DNA of 64,000 bases from Stenopsyche tienmushanensis (taxonomy: Eukaryota > Arthropoda > Insecta > Trichoptera > Stenopsychidae), in the NCBI GenBank assembly GCA_008973525.1, contig WACJ01000528.1, forward strand, positions 806,001 through 870,000, read 5' to 3'. Within the stretch, counting starts at the first letter, position 1, and every line of letters begins with the position of its first letter. The position numbers were made by a program, and so were the translations under genes. Positions 49,452-61,074 of the stretch are shown here, piece by piece. The notes below the pieces were generated by a model. The model saw nothing but the letters and a program-made list of their open reading frames with translations, searched no databases and had not been told where the DNA came from.

Positions 49452-49797
49452 AAGGATTTAAAATCGGAAATTATTACTGATGAAGAAATACATTTTTTAA
49501 GAAAATTGCTCGATGTTCTTCTGCCAATCGAAATAGCAAAAAAGGAATTCAAAAAAGTGCTGAGTTTATTGAAATTATTTTATTGAATTTGTATAAAGTT
49601 TATTTAAAAACTATTCAAAAATATTGATCACGTCAAAAAAAGGTGTGATATTTTAGATAATTCTTTACGATTCTCTGCTGTCGATAAAACCAAACTCAAC
49701 GACAACTGAGAGGGTTTTTTCGACAGAAGACTCAATAAAAATGAAATTAAGGTTAAAGTTTGAATGTAGAAACATTCAATGTATTTTTGATATGTAA
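49452..49797 (+). pseudogene. hAT-family transposase C-terminal fragment
   Basis: Plus-strand frames show EIITDEEIHFLRKLLDVLLP (a typical hAT helix before the insertion domain), then DHVKKRCDILDNSLRF, and STTTERVFSTEDSIKMKLR, which is the conserved ERVFS motif of the hAT C-terminal dimerisation region. The frame closes with TAA at 49795-49797. Internal stops and at least two frameshifts make it inactive. The same sequence recurs inverted at 55340-55590. N-terminal zinc finger and catalytic aspartates are absent. Confidence 0.75.
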
Positions 49798-49837
49798 ATA
49801 AAATTCTGATCCTTTTGATTTCGCTGAAACCGAAAAC

Positions 49838-50044
49838 CTCAAAATTTCACGCCTTTGTTTATGAGAAAACGCGTTGCGCAACAAAGGATGATACTTCTCG
49901 CCTTCTTTGTGTAATGGGATCAAGAACCTTCTTATCCGATGGAATAAATTTATTTCTAAAGAAGGAGACTTTGTAGAAAAATAAGATGCTCCAATTGTAT
50001 TTTTATAACACTAATAAATTTGTACAGAAAAAATTCGGGCCTCG
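49838..50044 (-). mobile_element. mariner 5' terminal fragment fused to hAT
   Basis: On the minus strand this matches the 5' end of the 61.8-kb mariner: CTGTACAAATTTATTAGTG, the leader and the first coding block (GTTGCGCAACGCGTTTTCTC…GAAATTTTGAGG). The outer end is damaged: a few bases of the terminal repeat (CGAGG) remain. It stops at the same internal point as the 55.1-kb copy and joins hAT sequence there through a shared 40-bp junction. Confidence 0.65.
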
Positions 50045-52977
50045 AAAAAGTCCTTTCTATCATTATTATTTACTTATTTGACATTTAAATTTATTTCAAA
50101 TTATTAATCTGTATTAATCTGGTTCTAGATATTCATTCGCAAATATTACTCGTAATATTTCTCTCAAATGAATTGACATGGTTTTTTTTGCATAATCAGG
50201 ATTTGACTTCGAAGCGTTGTAATCCATTTAAGTAATTAAATCGCCATATCAACACTTAGTCTGCTGTGCAATAGTTTAAAATAAATATATATGAAGATTT
50301 TTGTTATGTAAAGAGGGTTTGAGGGAGACGTCCGCGTATGAAATAAGCACGTACGCGCAGGGTCAATTCGGAAAGACATTTAAAACGAGTATGCTGAATA
50401 AGGGTGGCACGTTAAGGTATCGCGGGTTACACTTTATCTTTTCACAATAAAATTACCCCCGGGCATGGGGATGTTGTGTAAAATAAAAAGTTTTATGGTA
50501 AGACGTGGTTTGACAATGTCACTTTACGCTGAACACACCGACAGGTTACGGCCCTTGTTTTAAGTGGGTGATTTCCTTGGCATATGATTACCTCCGACGT
50601 TATAGTATGTTACGAGCCGTCGTTATGACGTTATTGCTTTTTAGATGTTTTTTAGAGACATTAAAAAACGACGTAAGCCGCGATGGAGACAACCAAGAAA
50701 CATAAAATTTGGCAATATTTTTTTTATCATCTTCAACTTTGCTCCATACAACGCGTAGAGACCACAAATCGCCCCACAAGCAAGAGTAACGATGAGAGTA
50801 ACTTATTAATATTAATTTTAAGATATTTTGAACGGATACATTTGAAAAAAATTGACAACAAAAATCGATGAAAAATGAAAATTAGTGATTTCTGAAGAAA
50901 GTATTTATTTTTGAGATAGGATTAAACTATGTATATTAATTCGCAAGTGATACTGCCTTATTCCTTTATGGATAGCTTGACGTATATCACATACAAAACA
51001 TATATAAATATACACTTATCGAGTAGAAATGTGATAAAATTATTAAATAACGTAGTTGAATGGGATTAAATAAAAGTTGAATGGGTTACAAAGCCTTAAC
51101 AATCTACCCACTTTTCATTTTTTCATTCAACTAATTTCCTTACCTTCTTAAACAAAGCTGAAAAGATGAAGAGGACTTAAGCCTTTCTGAAAATTATCTT
51201 TGTAAATTGTACACATTTTTAAAGATAAAATCTACAATTATATCCGAATTATCAAACATCATAAAAATATATTATTCGTGCATATGCTAAAATGATGGAC
51301 GTCAAATCTAAAATGAAAATTGGCAATCATCATGATAATTTTCATGTTCGATGTTGCTGCTTAAAGTAATGAAATTATTTGACTATTCGGAATGAAATTT
51401 TATATTTTATGGCAACTAAGAGCATTTTCATATTTTACCTCCGCTTTTGATTTAGCGCACCCTAAACATATTGTTATAAAGAGTCAAAAACTGCAAGAGC
51501 ACTTTCTATCAACAAATTACTCTGCTTAACATTTTTCGCCACGAAACCAAAATTCGAACGAACTATACCGGTTGCGATCTTAAAGATACAAATCGGCTGA
51601 TTGAGTGACCACTTTCACCATTCGCGGGTGCAAATTTTCGACTCCAGGTAACAGACCGACAAAAATTCGCAACAATTTGGGGTGCCATTCGGATGACCCA
51701 ATATTTCAGTGACCGTGAAAATGAGGTCCAGTTAAAGGTGTAAAATTTAATTTCCCCCATGTAACTCCCGTGGCAGACGGGGGGCTCAAATAATGTGAGC
51801 AATCGCTATGTTGCCCCATAAATGATGGCCACCCACATGTGTCGAACCCTATCATCGCTCAGCCGGTCAATATTTTGAGGGGAGGCTTAGCGTGTCCTGC
51901 TAAAATGTATCCTGAAAAAGCGGACCATTTCCACGAAGAGGAAAGCCCCTTTCAATGTGTCTCTCTTTGGCGGAAACTACTTTATCGTTCGAATTTTAAA
52001 TTGTGTAAAAAGTTGGCATCAATTTTTTTTTTGTTGACTTGAATATTAAACACGACCCCTTTGGTTTTAAAAAAAAGCCTTAAGACAAACTTTAGCCCTG
52101 AGTACACAGATGATCATTAGAGCTGAAAAGGGCACCCTCGGTTATCGAAAGCTTATTATGTGTACTGCCTTTGTATATCGTCTAGATTATTAACATATCC
52201 ACACTATGCTGATCGATCATATTTTTAAATTAAGCAATCGAATAATCAATCTTCAATTAAGGATGCTTTTTAATTTTATCATCAAGCAAAAAATCGTATA
52301 ACTGCTTATACTTAGTATTTATAAATTGTAATCGATGGAATTTAAAATAAGTCTGCAAAATTTTAAACACATTAAATCGTCTCATTTACCACTAATTAAA
52401 TTATGGTACTTCTATGCAATAATTCTAGACCACATACAACAACCATAACGCATCCAATTTCATGGAAACTATCAAAGGTTTCTTCATTTAGACAAATGTA
52501 TCGTACAGCGAATTTATGTAATACGTACGAAATTGCTTCATGTATATTATTATTAAATCGACAATTTATTTTCAATAATATGTAAACAAATATTTAGACT
52601 TAATAATTGAAATAAGCGATGCAATTTCTATCCATTGTAGCTGTCAAACCTCCGATAACAGCATCTTTATATTTCATTAAAATTTAAATTATATTGTGTG
52701 ATTTTCTTATAAATGGGTAGCGATTTCTAAACATGAGCTTAATTGTCTTAATGAAAATGTGTATTTTACCGTATATTAATTGGTTTAAGGGTACAAACAG
52801 TATTACAATGGCAGACCGAGATGAATAATAACTACTCTATGAATGCCCGAATTAAGCGAAAATAAACATAGAGTGTTGTAAAGTTAAATATTTCTGTTAA
52901 ATTGCTGACTATTTGGAGTTCCATAAGATCCCAATTTTTTTTACAAATATCTAAATGTTTGGTTGAAAATTTAATTT
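50045..52977. other. non-coding stretch with balanced blocks
   Basis: 50310-50680 and 51560-51990 are balanced blocks with no recognisable product. The first contains GACGTTAT repeats and a CCCCCGGG core. The second has minus and plus frames of 60-80 codons without motif. Both are regulatory-element candidates by composition only. Confidence 0.35.
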
Positions 52978-53019
52978 GGAGCAGCGAGTGACCATGTGAT
53001 TATGATCATGCTCAGGTCG
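52978..53019 (+). repeat. GAGCAGCGAGTGACCATG repeat, copy 1
   Basis: The 18-mer and its downstream TGCTCAGGTC recur at 59135-59175 and 62662-62702 with a few differences. It is followed here by an A-box-like CCAGTGGTTAAGTC (53031-53044), so it may be part of a SINE. Confidence 0.5.
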
Positions 53020-53286
53020 TTTAGCCGATTCCAGTGGTTAAGTCAGTACTGAACTCAGTGATTTTATTTCAACGTTGGATAGATGGGCTTCGCCGCTTTT
53101 GGTTTTGGACTAAGCTGTAAAATAATTGCACCAATTTAACATAAAATGTAATGGAGAGTTATTAGATGCCAAGGCTTCTTTTACGATGATGAAAACAGTC
53201 GTTCTTCAAGAAACTCAAATCTTAATTCATATTCATATTAGCTATTCACAGAGCGTTTTTATTTGGTACCATTTAGTCTAACAAAT

Positions 53287-53720
53287 GTATATTAAACACT
53301 GTGATATTTGTCAAATTGATCAAACTATTAACGGTCATCGTTGGGCGTTTTTATCAAGGAATAGTAATTATTTTCGTACTTATTCGATGTATTATTTAAG
53401 TTGGTATTTAAAAAAAGATAAAGCTCTTTTGTGCCCGAAATGAAATGGCAAGTTTGTCCGAACTGGACATTATAAAGCAGCAAAGGATAAACGAAGTTAA
53501 AAGTACTTCATTAAAATCAAGTCCAAAGTTGTGTCCGTCGTACAAAAGAAGCTAAAATAAGGGGAACCTCCCCTTTGAAATCAAGACTTTTGCTACTTGA
53601 ATTTTTAGACTGGCTCCACTCTTATTAAGTCCGATTAAATACATTTGCAGACTTATTAAGTGAATGTTTTCAAAAAGGATTCGCTGACCGCAGGCACTTA
53701 ATGAAGTTCTTCAAAAATTA
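53287..53720 (+). other. possible decayed transposase-like coding relic
   Basis: An open stretch of 54 codons begins at an ATG (53287), reads with paired Cys (HCDICQID) and an aromatic-rich middle, and closes in LLCPK followed by a stop. The next frame continues GKFVRTGHYKAAKDKRS, which resembles the zinc-ribbon of several IS-like transposases (CPxC…K-GHYK). A later open block (LLEFLDWLHSY, TFADLLSECFQKGFADRRH) follows with stops. I cannot assign a family. Low confidence. Confidence 0.22.
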
Positions 53721-55111
53721 ACGAGTCTTAAAAAATCGCACAACTTTTAATTAAAAGCGAGTCCCTCCAAAATATGAAATTTTGTACAGTTTCTCAGTTT
53801 TAGGTATATGTGCGTATTTTAGCTGTGCGATATTCTCAATACTTTAGTACGTTTTACCCTTCATAAAGAACGACCAGGGATAATTGTGAAATGTACCGTA
53901 TACACATATTTGTTAGTGAAAGGAAGAGCTTAGTGAGTGTGGACACTTTAATCTTACCAAGTGTACATTTATTTATTTATTTCCATAAAATAAAAACATT
54001 TTCATGCGGTAGATCATTTATTATACCCTGGACAATGAGCATATTCGATAGCTGGCCGCTTTGGCTCTTTGATAAGTATATTCATACACTTTAGCAATTG
54101 ACGGTGTGCGGTTTTAGTGCAATCGTAATGGAGTGAGCTCAATCAGACAAATTAAACAGCTAACATGTCAATACCCACTATTAAATTGTATTAAACTAAG
54201 GCGTAGATAATAAATAAGAAAAGAGCAGACAACACTTGTGTCAAACTACAAAACAATAAAAGAGCATGGCAATGTCATATGTACTATATTGCATATAAAT
54301 GCGAATCTAATTCAATAGTATTACTTGAAATGTAAATGCAAATTAAAAATACGTAGAAACATATACGCATCGTACGAAATGTTTAAAAATTGATATGAAT
54401 CAATTGTGATTATACCAGAGTTTCCTCACAGCATACATAGATAATAAATGTCTCAAAATAAAATGCATATTTAAAAAACAGATTGTCTTAATTTACCATA
54501 AAATTCCATGTGAAATTCAAACATCTAAACCCAACATTTAATCAAAATTAATATTCGAATGAAACTACTCTCATATCCAACAAGAAGACCGTCTACTCTT
54601 TCGACTGTATGAGAATAGTTATCATCTGATCGTTGTTTTCAACTACTCCTTGTCTAAATTTTAATAATCACTATTTTGACATTTACATTTTCGATAATAT
54701 ATATACAGAAATGCACAAAAGCAGCTCCATCGTTGACTATTGTTAAATCGAAGATAATAACGAGCGGACGCCGGCGACTCTAAATCCCAAGTTTTAATTG
54801 ATTTAAACAAATAATTGGATCCAACTATATGGACATACTGTCGAATGAATTGGGTCAAGATAAGCAGGATTAGATTAACCCAGATATGCCCATTGACCTT
54901 TATATAGGACACGTTGCTTGTATTTCTGTTTTTATTGTGGGCGATAAAATAATTTCTCATGTACGAAGAGATTGTTGATCTTATTGTGGGATAATTAATT
55001 GATGCATTTTTTTCTTTAAGTTTACAAAAATGCATTCCATTCGGAGTATATCAAATTTATATATACGAATAATTTATGCCAAGGAGACTGGAGACAAGAA
55101 GAGAATATGTA
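53721..55111. other. AT-rich non-coding stretch
   Basis: Nothing supportable. The 124-codon minus-strand frame at 54661-55035 is Asn/Ile/Tyr-rich, as expected from chance in AT-rich DNA. Confidence 0.4.
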
Positions 55112-55322
55112 CGAAGGTGATTCAAATATAACCCGGAATTATTCTGTACAAATTTATTGGTGTTATATAAAAATACAAATGGAGCATCTTATTTTTCTAC
55201 AAAGTTTCCTTCATTAGAAATAAATTTATTCCATCACACAAAGAAGGCGAGAAGTATCATCCTCTGTTGCGCAATGCGTTTTCTCGTAGACAAAGGCGTG
55301 AAATCAAGTGAAATTTTGAGGT
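55112..55322 (+). mobile_element. mariner 5' terminal fragment fused to hAT (copy 2)
   Basis: Starts after a TA with the terminal repeat CGAAGGTGATTCAAATATA (two differences from the 61.8-kb element) and continues through the leader into the first coding block (FSRRQRREIK). It then ends at GAAATTTTGAGG and passes into the shared hAT junction. Same arrangement as 49838-50044 but in the opposite orientation. Confidence 0.7.
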
Positions 55323-55339
55323 TTTCGGTTTCAGCGAAT

Positions 55340-55590
55340 TCAAAAATACATTGAACTTTTAAACTTTAGCTTTAATTTCATATTTATTGAGCCTTCTGTC
55401 GAAAAAACCCTCTCAGTTATCGTTGAGTTTGTTTTATCGACAGTAAAGAATCGTAAAGCATATCTAAAATATCATCCCTTTTTTTGACGTGATCGGTATT
55501 TTTGAATAGTTTTTCAATAAACTTTATATTAATTCAAAAAAATAATTTCAATAAACTTAGCAGTTTTTTGCATTTCTTTGTTGCTATTTC
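55340..55590 (-). pseudogene. hAT-family transposase fragment (inverted copy)
   Basis: Reverse complement of the 49.5-49.8 kb fragment: the ERVFS-type region (55380-55420), the preceding helix and a terminal stop at 55340-55342. It is cut at about 55590, where sequence changes abruptly to mariner catalytic-domain DNA. Frameshifted, inactive. Confidence 0.7.
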
Positions 55591-55785
55591 ATTATCGTCA
55601 ATAAATCATTTTTAACACGTGTAATAGCGCGATTTAAAAATGGGGTTATCAATATGAATTATCAACGAAGAACACACCCCCAAGTGCCTTAATTTTTGAT
55701 CTTTTGACAATTTGTGCGGCAACCACTTACCCAGTTTTTAAACCTTTCTTATTGAAACTAGATGATGCATTGAATACAGCGTTGA
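55591..55785 (-). pseudogene. mariner transposase central fragment
   Basis: Minus strand encodes KLGKWLPHKLSKDQKLRHLG and VCSSLIIHIDNP, the conserved mariner linker to the catalytic domain. It then passes into a frameshifted version of the block that normally reads ITCDEKWIYYDNE, the first catalytic Asp region. It abuts hAT sequence at 55590, so mariner and hAT pieces are interleaved here. Confidence 0.7.
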
Positions 55786-56009
55786 AGAGGAGAGGGTTTG
55801 GAGCGCGTGATCGATCATTCTATGAGGCAAATAATCGGACTCCGTCTCTTGCACTTCGGTTTTCTACTTCAACCCTTTTAAATATCTAACACTTCTCTAT
55901 GGTGCACAATAGAGAAGCTGTTATATTCTCTAAACTCCTTTTTTGTTTCGAGTATAACAGTTGGGTTTAGTCTTGACTGAGCATCCTAAAGGTTCGAACT
56001 GATTAATTC

Positions 56010-56600
56010 ATGTCCGATGATATAAAATCACCAAATTTTACGGTTTAGCCATTCGTCTACACGCAAATTCGATGAAAAAAAAAAACGAAGGAAGAAATTT
56101 GGGCAACTTTCTACCACAAATATTTGATAGACACAAATCCTCAACATCAAAATTGTCCAGCGGGCGATGACAGCTGGCGCGAAATGGCGTAAGATTGAAT
56201 CTAGAGGAGAACTCAATAATTTTCACCAACATAAGCTACCTATGACTGCAGAAGTTTAAAAAGTCATTAAACCAGTCAATGAAGATTCATCAATAGATAT
56301 ACTGTTGACCAGATGTTTAGGAGCACAAACACAAAATAACAATAAATCATTAAATGCATTGACTTGGACTTTCGCTCCTATACACCTGCATTCTGACACA
56401 AAGATCGTTGAAATAACAACTTTTTTGCTGTGATTATCCTGAATGAAGGATTTAATGGGATTTTGAAAGTTTTAGTTATAATATAATATCAAATTGGCCA
56501 CGTAAGGCCACGGCTTTGTAAAATTTTTATGAAGAAACTGAAGGTTTACTTTATAGAACAGACATAGCAGATTAAAAGTGAGTCAAAATTTTCTTTGTAA
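56010..56600 (+). pseudogene. Mutator-like transposase fragment
   Basis: Plus-strand translation, with frameshifts, reads KITKFYGLAIRLHANSM, EEIWATFYHKYLIDTNPQHQ, NCPAGDDSWR, KWRKIESRGELNNFHQHKLP, KVIKPVNEDSS, RCLGAQTQNNNKSLNALTW and ILNEGFNGILKVL in this order. That order of motifs (GLAIR, IWA-F-HK, CP-G-SW-K, IKP, RCL-G-TQN-N-S-N, FN-G) is the signature I know for arthropod proteins with the Mutator-like transposase domain. One in-frame stop (before KVIKP) and at least three frameshifts show it is dead. It overlaps in domain content with the 44.05-kb copy, which holds the C-terminus. Confidence 0.8.
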
Positions 56601-59134
56601 AAACGAATTGGAATCTTTAAATATTTCAAAATTTATTAAACGAATTTCTTTGAAATTTGATTGAGTTATTCAGTACATATGCAGGCACTTTGTAAACTAG
56701 GATACTTCTGATTGATCAAGGCGTTTATTTTTTTCATGTAAAAGAAGTCGTGAAAAAACACCAAAACTCACAAAAAAATGTTCAACAAGATGCCAAAAAA
56801 TTACCTTTCAATTTCGCAGTTGTATGTTTATTAAGTTCGTCAAAAAAATCCCAAAAAAGGGTCAAAAAGGTGCCGACACACTGGATTAAGCAATTTTTGC
56901 ATCTTTATGGAATGTAGGCTTTTATCCACGCCCATTATTTTAGATGTTGAGATATATATGTATTCATTGCAAGGCATAACTAATCCAAAAATATCCCAAT
57001 TGTTGTGGAACATCAAAAATCTGCTGTTAATAGAAGTTCTTATTTTGCATTGACGTCCAGCAATATGTCGCTATGGAAGCTCAATTATTTTGGGGGTTTT
57101 GTTTGATTCTTCCCTCTTTGGATTTTGCAATCCATTTTGTTCGCCTTTTACTACTTTGTGCTCCGAACGGTCCTGTCATCATTACGGTCGTCCCAATTGA
57201 CGGATGCACAAACTTTTCGAGAGCAGGCGTTTTTATCTCTATTCCATTCACGCCCATACTACAATCTAAGCGAGCGAACGAGATCGCGCTATACATATTT
57301 TGCAAAATGGGACTTTTAATATATTGATTATAGGAAAGGAGGTTTTGTGCTAAATTAGTGGTCGTGTTAAATACAATTAAATTATCAACAGTTGGAGATC
57401 TAAGAAATTTATTTGCATAGACAGTGGAAGCTTTAAAGCATCAATTACGTAGTTTAAAAAAATGTCAAACAGTTTGATCTACAACTGATTGTACAAGCGA
57501 AGACGGCTTTAACAAATTTATTTTATGGCAATAATTTTGATGAAACAAAGTGTTTATTCGGTGCATCTTGAATGGTGCAATTAATCATGTAAGGAAATAA
57601 CAGGTTATGTAAACGCAACGCAAATTGTGTCGTGTTGGCACATCTGCAACTTTTTCGCAAATGTTTGCTGATCGCCGAAGCCGTTTAAATAGGATGACAC
57701 ATTTCAATGTTGGTGTATATTGTCCGATAGTCTATTTTCCAACAAATGATTCTAGTTTCAATCAAACTTTAAATGAAAAAAAAACTTAACTAATGAAAAT
57801 GAATACTCAAACGCTTTCTAATGGAAACACTTAAATATTATGAAATTTATATGAGCGTTCCATTATTGCCAATTTAAACAAGTGTATTTAGGAGAAAATA
57901 GGGAGAATTGAAGCGATTATGATTTATAGTGTTTTTAGCATGTTTGCAAAACATACTATGTAAACCGCAGCATGAGGACTCTATTTAGAATAATTTAAAA
58001 ATCAATGATATGCAACACGTTCCATTAAGCAAGTAACCGATGTACAAACAGTCACTCATACAATAATTATCAAAACAAATAGTGATATAATTCGTTACAC
58101 GAATTTCATTAATTACATTAGGGCTGAAAATACTTCAAAACTACACCTGGACAATATTTTTCACGTTGCTATATGAACAACTGGATGATAAGTAGACTCT
58201 ACTTAACCCATTAGATGTGCACTAATAAGCGCATGATTGTAAAATGCTAAAAAATATCATCAGATCATCAAAATCGATAGGATTAATCGATTTTCTAAGC
58301 ACGTGTCGTTCTAGTCCTCGGAATGTTTTTCAACACATATTTTGCATTCATTCGCTATATCTCGCATCCATCCGTCACCGAAGGCGACACACGCTGATTA
58401 AATACTTTCAAATTCAAACAAAGTTACACCTGTGATCTCATTACCTTGTTTAACTTTCTGAGCGCAGCCCAAGTCGAAGTTATCCTTACATTACATTATG
58501 CAATACACCATCCTGACCATTTTATAAGTATAGTACGTCACTACCAATCTCAACTCTTTTCGGTCCTATATCTCATCTGTTGAGAAATTGATATTGTTCC
58601 GATGAATCCTATGTGACAAAATGCTAAGAAATCGATTTCACCGATGTTGTTTCGATGGGGTCTATGTTGAGTGTGAATCGATATGTTATATTTGGGACAG
58701 ATTTAACTTTTCCTTTACGATGCTACGTATTTAGTACGCTATATGACATTCTAAAACCCCGTATTTATTATATTTCATATCGATATTCAATAATATATAT
58801 TTGTCAATCTAGATAGTGTATATATATCGATATAGATAGTAAATCGAGATTCAATGCAGTAATTTTGTAAAAATTCCCATTATTACAACTCGATTCAGTG
58901 TAGTAAATACACCATAGTAAAGGAAATGTTAAACCGTTGCGGGTTACAAAATGTTTTGCCAAAAATGACAAACCATAACAGGAAAGATTGGTAATGCGTA
59001 AAATTAAAAAAAAATCATACAATATAAACCTATTTTAATTATTTTTTTGGAAGGTTTTGTTTAGATATGGATGTTTATATGATTTTTCATAATATTTTTT
59101 TGATTAGTATAAGAGAAAATTTACCAATAGTTTA
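56601..59134. other. non-coding stretch
   Basis: 57050-57330 is a balanced block open on both strands (57073-57327 plus, 57081-57305 minus) with no recognised family. The remainder is AT-rich. No gene can be supported. Confidence 0.35.
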
Positions 59135-59175
59135 GAGCAGCGAGTGACCATGAGAAAATAAGGACTACGTCTACG
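59135..59175 (+). repeat. GAGCAGCGAGTGACCATG repeat, copy 2
   Basis: Contains the 18-mer exactly. Downstream similarity to the other copies is weaker (AAAATAAGGACTACG). Confidence 0.5.
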
Positions 59176-59340
59176 TATGTGTTGCCGTCTAACAACCAAA
59201 CCATCAATGCGTGAAAATAAATGCGCAAATACTCCATCAAATATAGTTTTTCGTTGTCTTCTACATTATTTTGAGACCATTGAGTTAGATTAATAGATTG
59301 AGTGTTGCATTTGTAACTTTTTTCTCTAAATAACTATTTA

Positions 59341-59640
59341 TTCCACACAAGAGAGAGAGATAGATCTGGCTGCAGGAGGGACGACCTCCCGTAGGCAAGG
59401 CTAACCGACGACTCCCCAACTCCCGCTTCCTGCACGTCACTACCCAATCGACAACGATACACGCGCAAGAAACGATCCGTCGGTATGCAGGTGCAATTTC
59501 TCCGTAGGGCCACAAGAGATGGCGCTGTTAAAATAACACATCGCACCTGAAGAGAGACGGAAGATGTCGCTATTAATCTGGAGAATTTAATCTGCTCAGA
59601 CTAACAGCGCTATTGCGCGGGGATGTTAAATCGCCCTACG
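59341..59640. promoter_or_regulatory. balanced block with repeated GCGCTGTTAA elements
   Basis: 59341-59520 is GC-balanced and open on the minus strand without a recognised product. Then AGATGGCGC (59517-59525) matches the insect CTCF core AGRKGGCGC and is part of GATGGCGCTGTTAA. The element recurs as GATGTCGCTATTAA (59552-59565) and inverted as CTAACAGCGC (59600-59609). This may be an insulator-type or other cis-regulatory cluster; binding is inferred only. Confidence 0.25.
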
Positions 59641-61074
59641 CTATACATTCTTGAATTTGTACATAAAATGAGTTGCATACAGGTAATTAGAAAAAAAGAT
59701 CTGAACACCCTAGAAAGCCCCTTTCAGTGCACTCACTTTCTAAGGACATTATTTCAGTTTTAAAGCTATTCGAATTCTATATTGAGATGGTTTTGAATTA
59801 GAAGTTTTTCTTTCTTCCTTTACATAATAGTGTGCTCCATGTTTCCCAAGAATTGAATCACATTTTGTTGTTAATGATTTGTTACACGTAGTTCTTGAAG
59901 AATTGTGGTATTCATACATCTGTTTTTCCATGATCGCTTTGAGAAAATATTTGGGAGTATAAATATAAAAGATAAGTTCATGTGGCATAGTTTATGAAGG
60001 AAATATGAGCAAAGTTAACACATAAAGCTACTCAGGAGACGTGTTAAAAGAAAATGTACCTTAGATGTTATCGCAGATGCATTTATCCTGTATTGGACGT
60101 AATCGGACTAATGATGACCTAATGTTTTTTTGTGTAAAAAACATGTTTCAATAACAACAAAAAAGTATGACCCTTTTGAAACATATGGCGTTATTTGTTC
60201 TGTCATAATTGGCTTGTTGGTTTTTTTTTCCGAAAAAGGATACATGTCATAATATTTATTTTTAAGGTAATTTAATACATATGTAATCTTGAGGATAAAA
60301 CGTTTATACAACGACCACACGTGGGTAAACAGCACTAAGTATGTTAATTATAAACAATAATAAAATAAGAGAAAAATCTATACGCTGCAGGACATTTTGG
60401 GATTAATCGCGTGCCACAAAATGTCAATTGACTCCATGCTGTATATTTCCCCGTCAATGATGATATTATGATTTTCCTGTTGACTGGCAATAAGTAGCAA
60501 CACTAAACTAACTATATAAGCCGAGCCCGAGACAAAAATGGACCACCGCCAGTCTATAAATAAGCCCCTTTGTGAAAAATAATCAATTAAGAGTATACCC
60601 TATGACACGTAATTGACACAAACAGAGCCTTTATCGTTTAAAAAATTGAAGAAATTGAAGCCAATGATATAATTTCCAGCATAATTTCCCTATGAATTTC
60701 AATTTTCAATCGTAATTTATATGGCATCTTCTCATTTTCGAAACATCGAGCATCCGATCTTGATTTCTTTCGTCGCAAGAATTGAGAATATCGACAGGAA
60801 GAACTATCACCAATTGCATGACCGAAATTTAAAATCTCAGTAATTGCCATGTGGTTAGCCCAGTGAAAGAAGCTCTAATGAGAAGCATCCGATGAAGATG
60901 TCCTTTGAGTAGAACTAAATTGAGTACCTGGATGCAAAAACGTGCTAAGTACAAAAAAACTTATTCTAAGACTATCATATCTAATGTAAATATGTAACGC
61001 GTATGGAATATGAATGTAAATTTAACTAAACAACATTATTATAAATAAGAACCTTAGTAAACAATAAAATGAGT
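59641..61074. other. AT-rich non-coding stretch
   Basis: Minor items: a 9-bp perfect stem GACATTTTG/CAAAATGTC (60391-60425) and two TATA-like boxes (60512, 60556) around a balanced 60-bp patch. Minus-strand frames at 59749-59988, 60108-60335 and 60638-60850 are not recognised. Confidence 0.35.

Noticed and set aside
54661..55035. 124-codon minus-strand open frame
   Set aside because: Asn/Ile/Tyr-rich composition typical of chance frames in AT-rich DNA; no motif.
57073..57327. Open frames on both strands of a balanced block
   Set aside because: Neither translation matches a family or is bounded by splice signals; simultaneous openness on both strands argues for composition rather than coding.
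59708..59717. CCCTAGAAAG resembling the canonical piggyBac terminus
   Set aside because: It is not preceded by TTAA, no inverted partner was found nearby, and a 10-mer match is weak.
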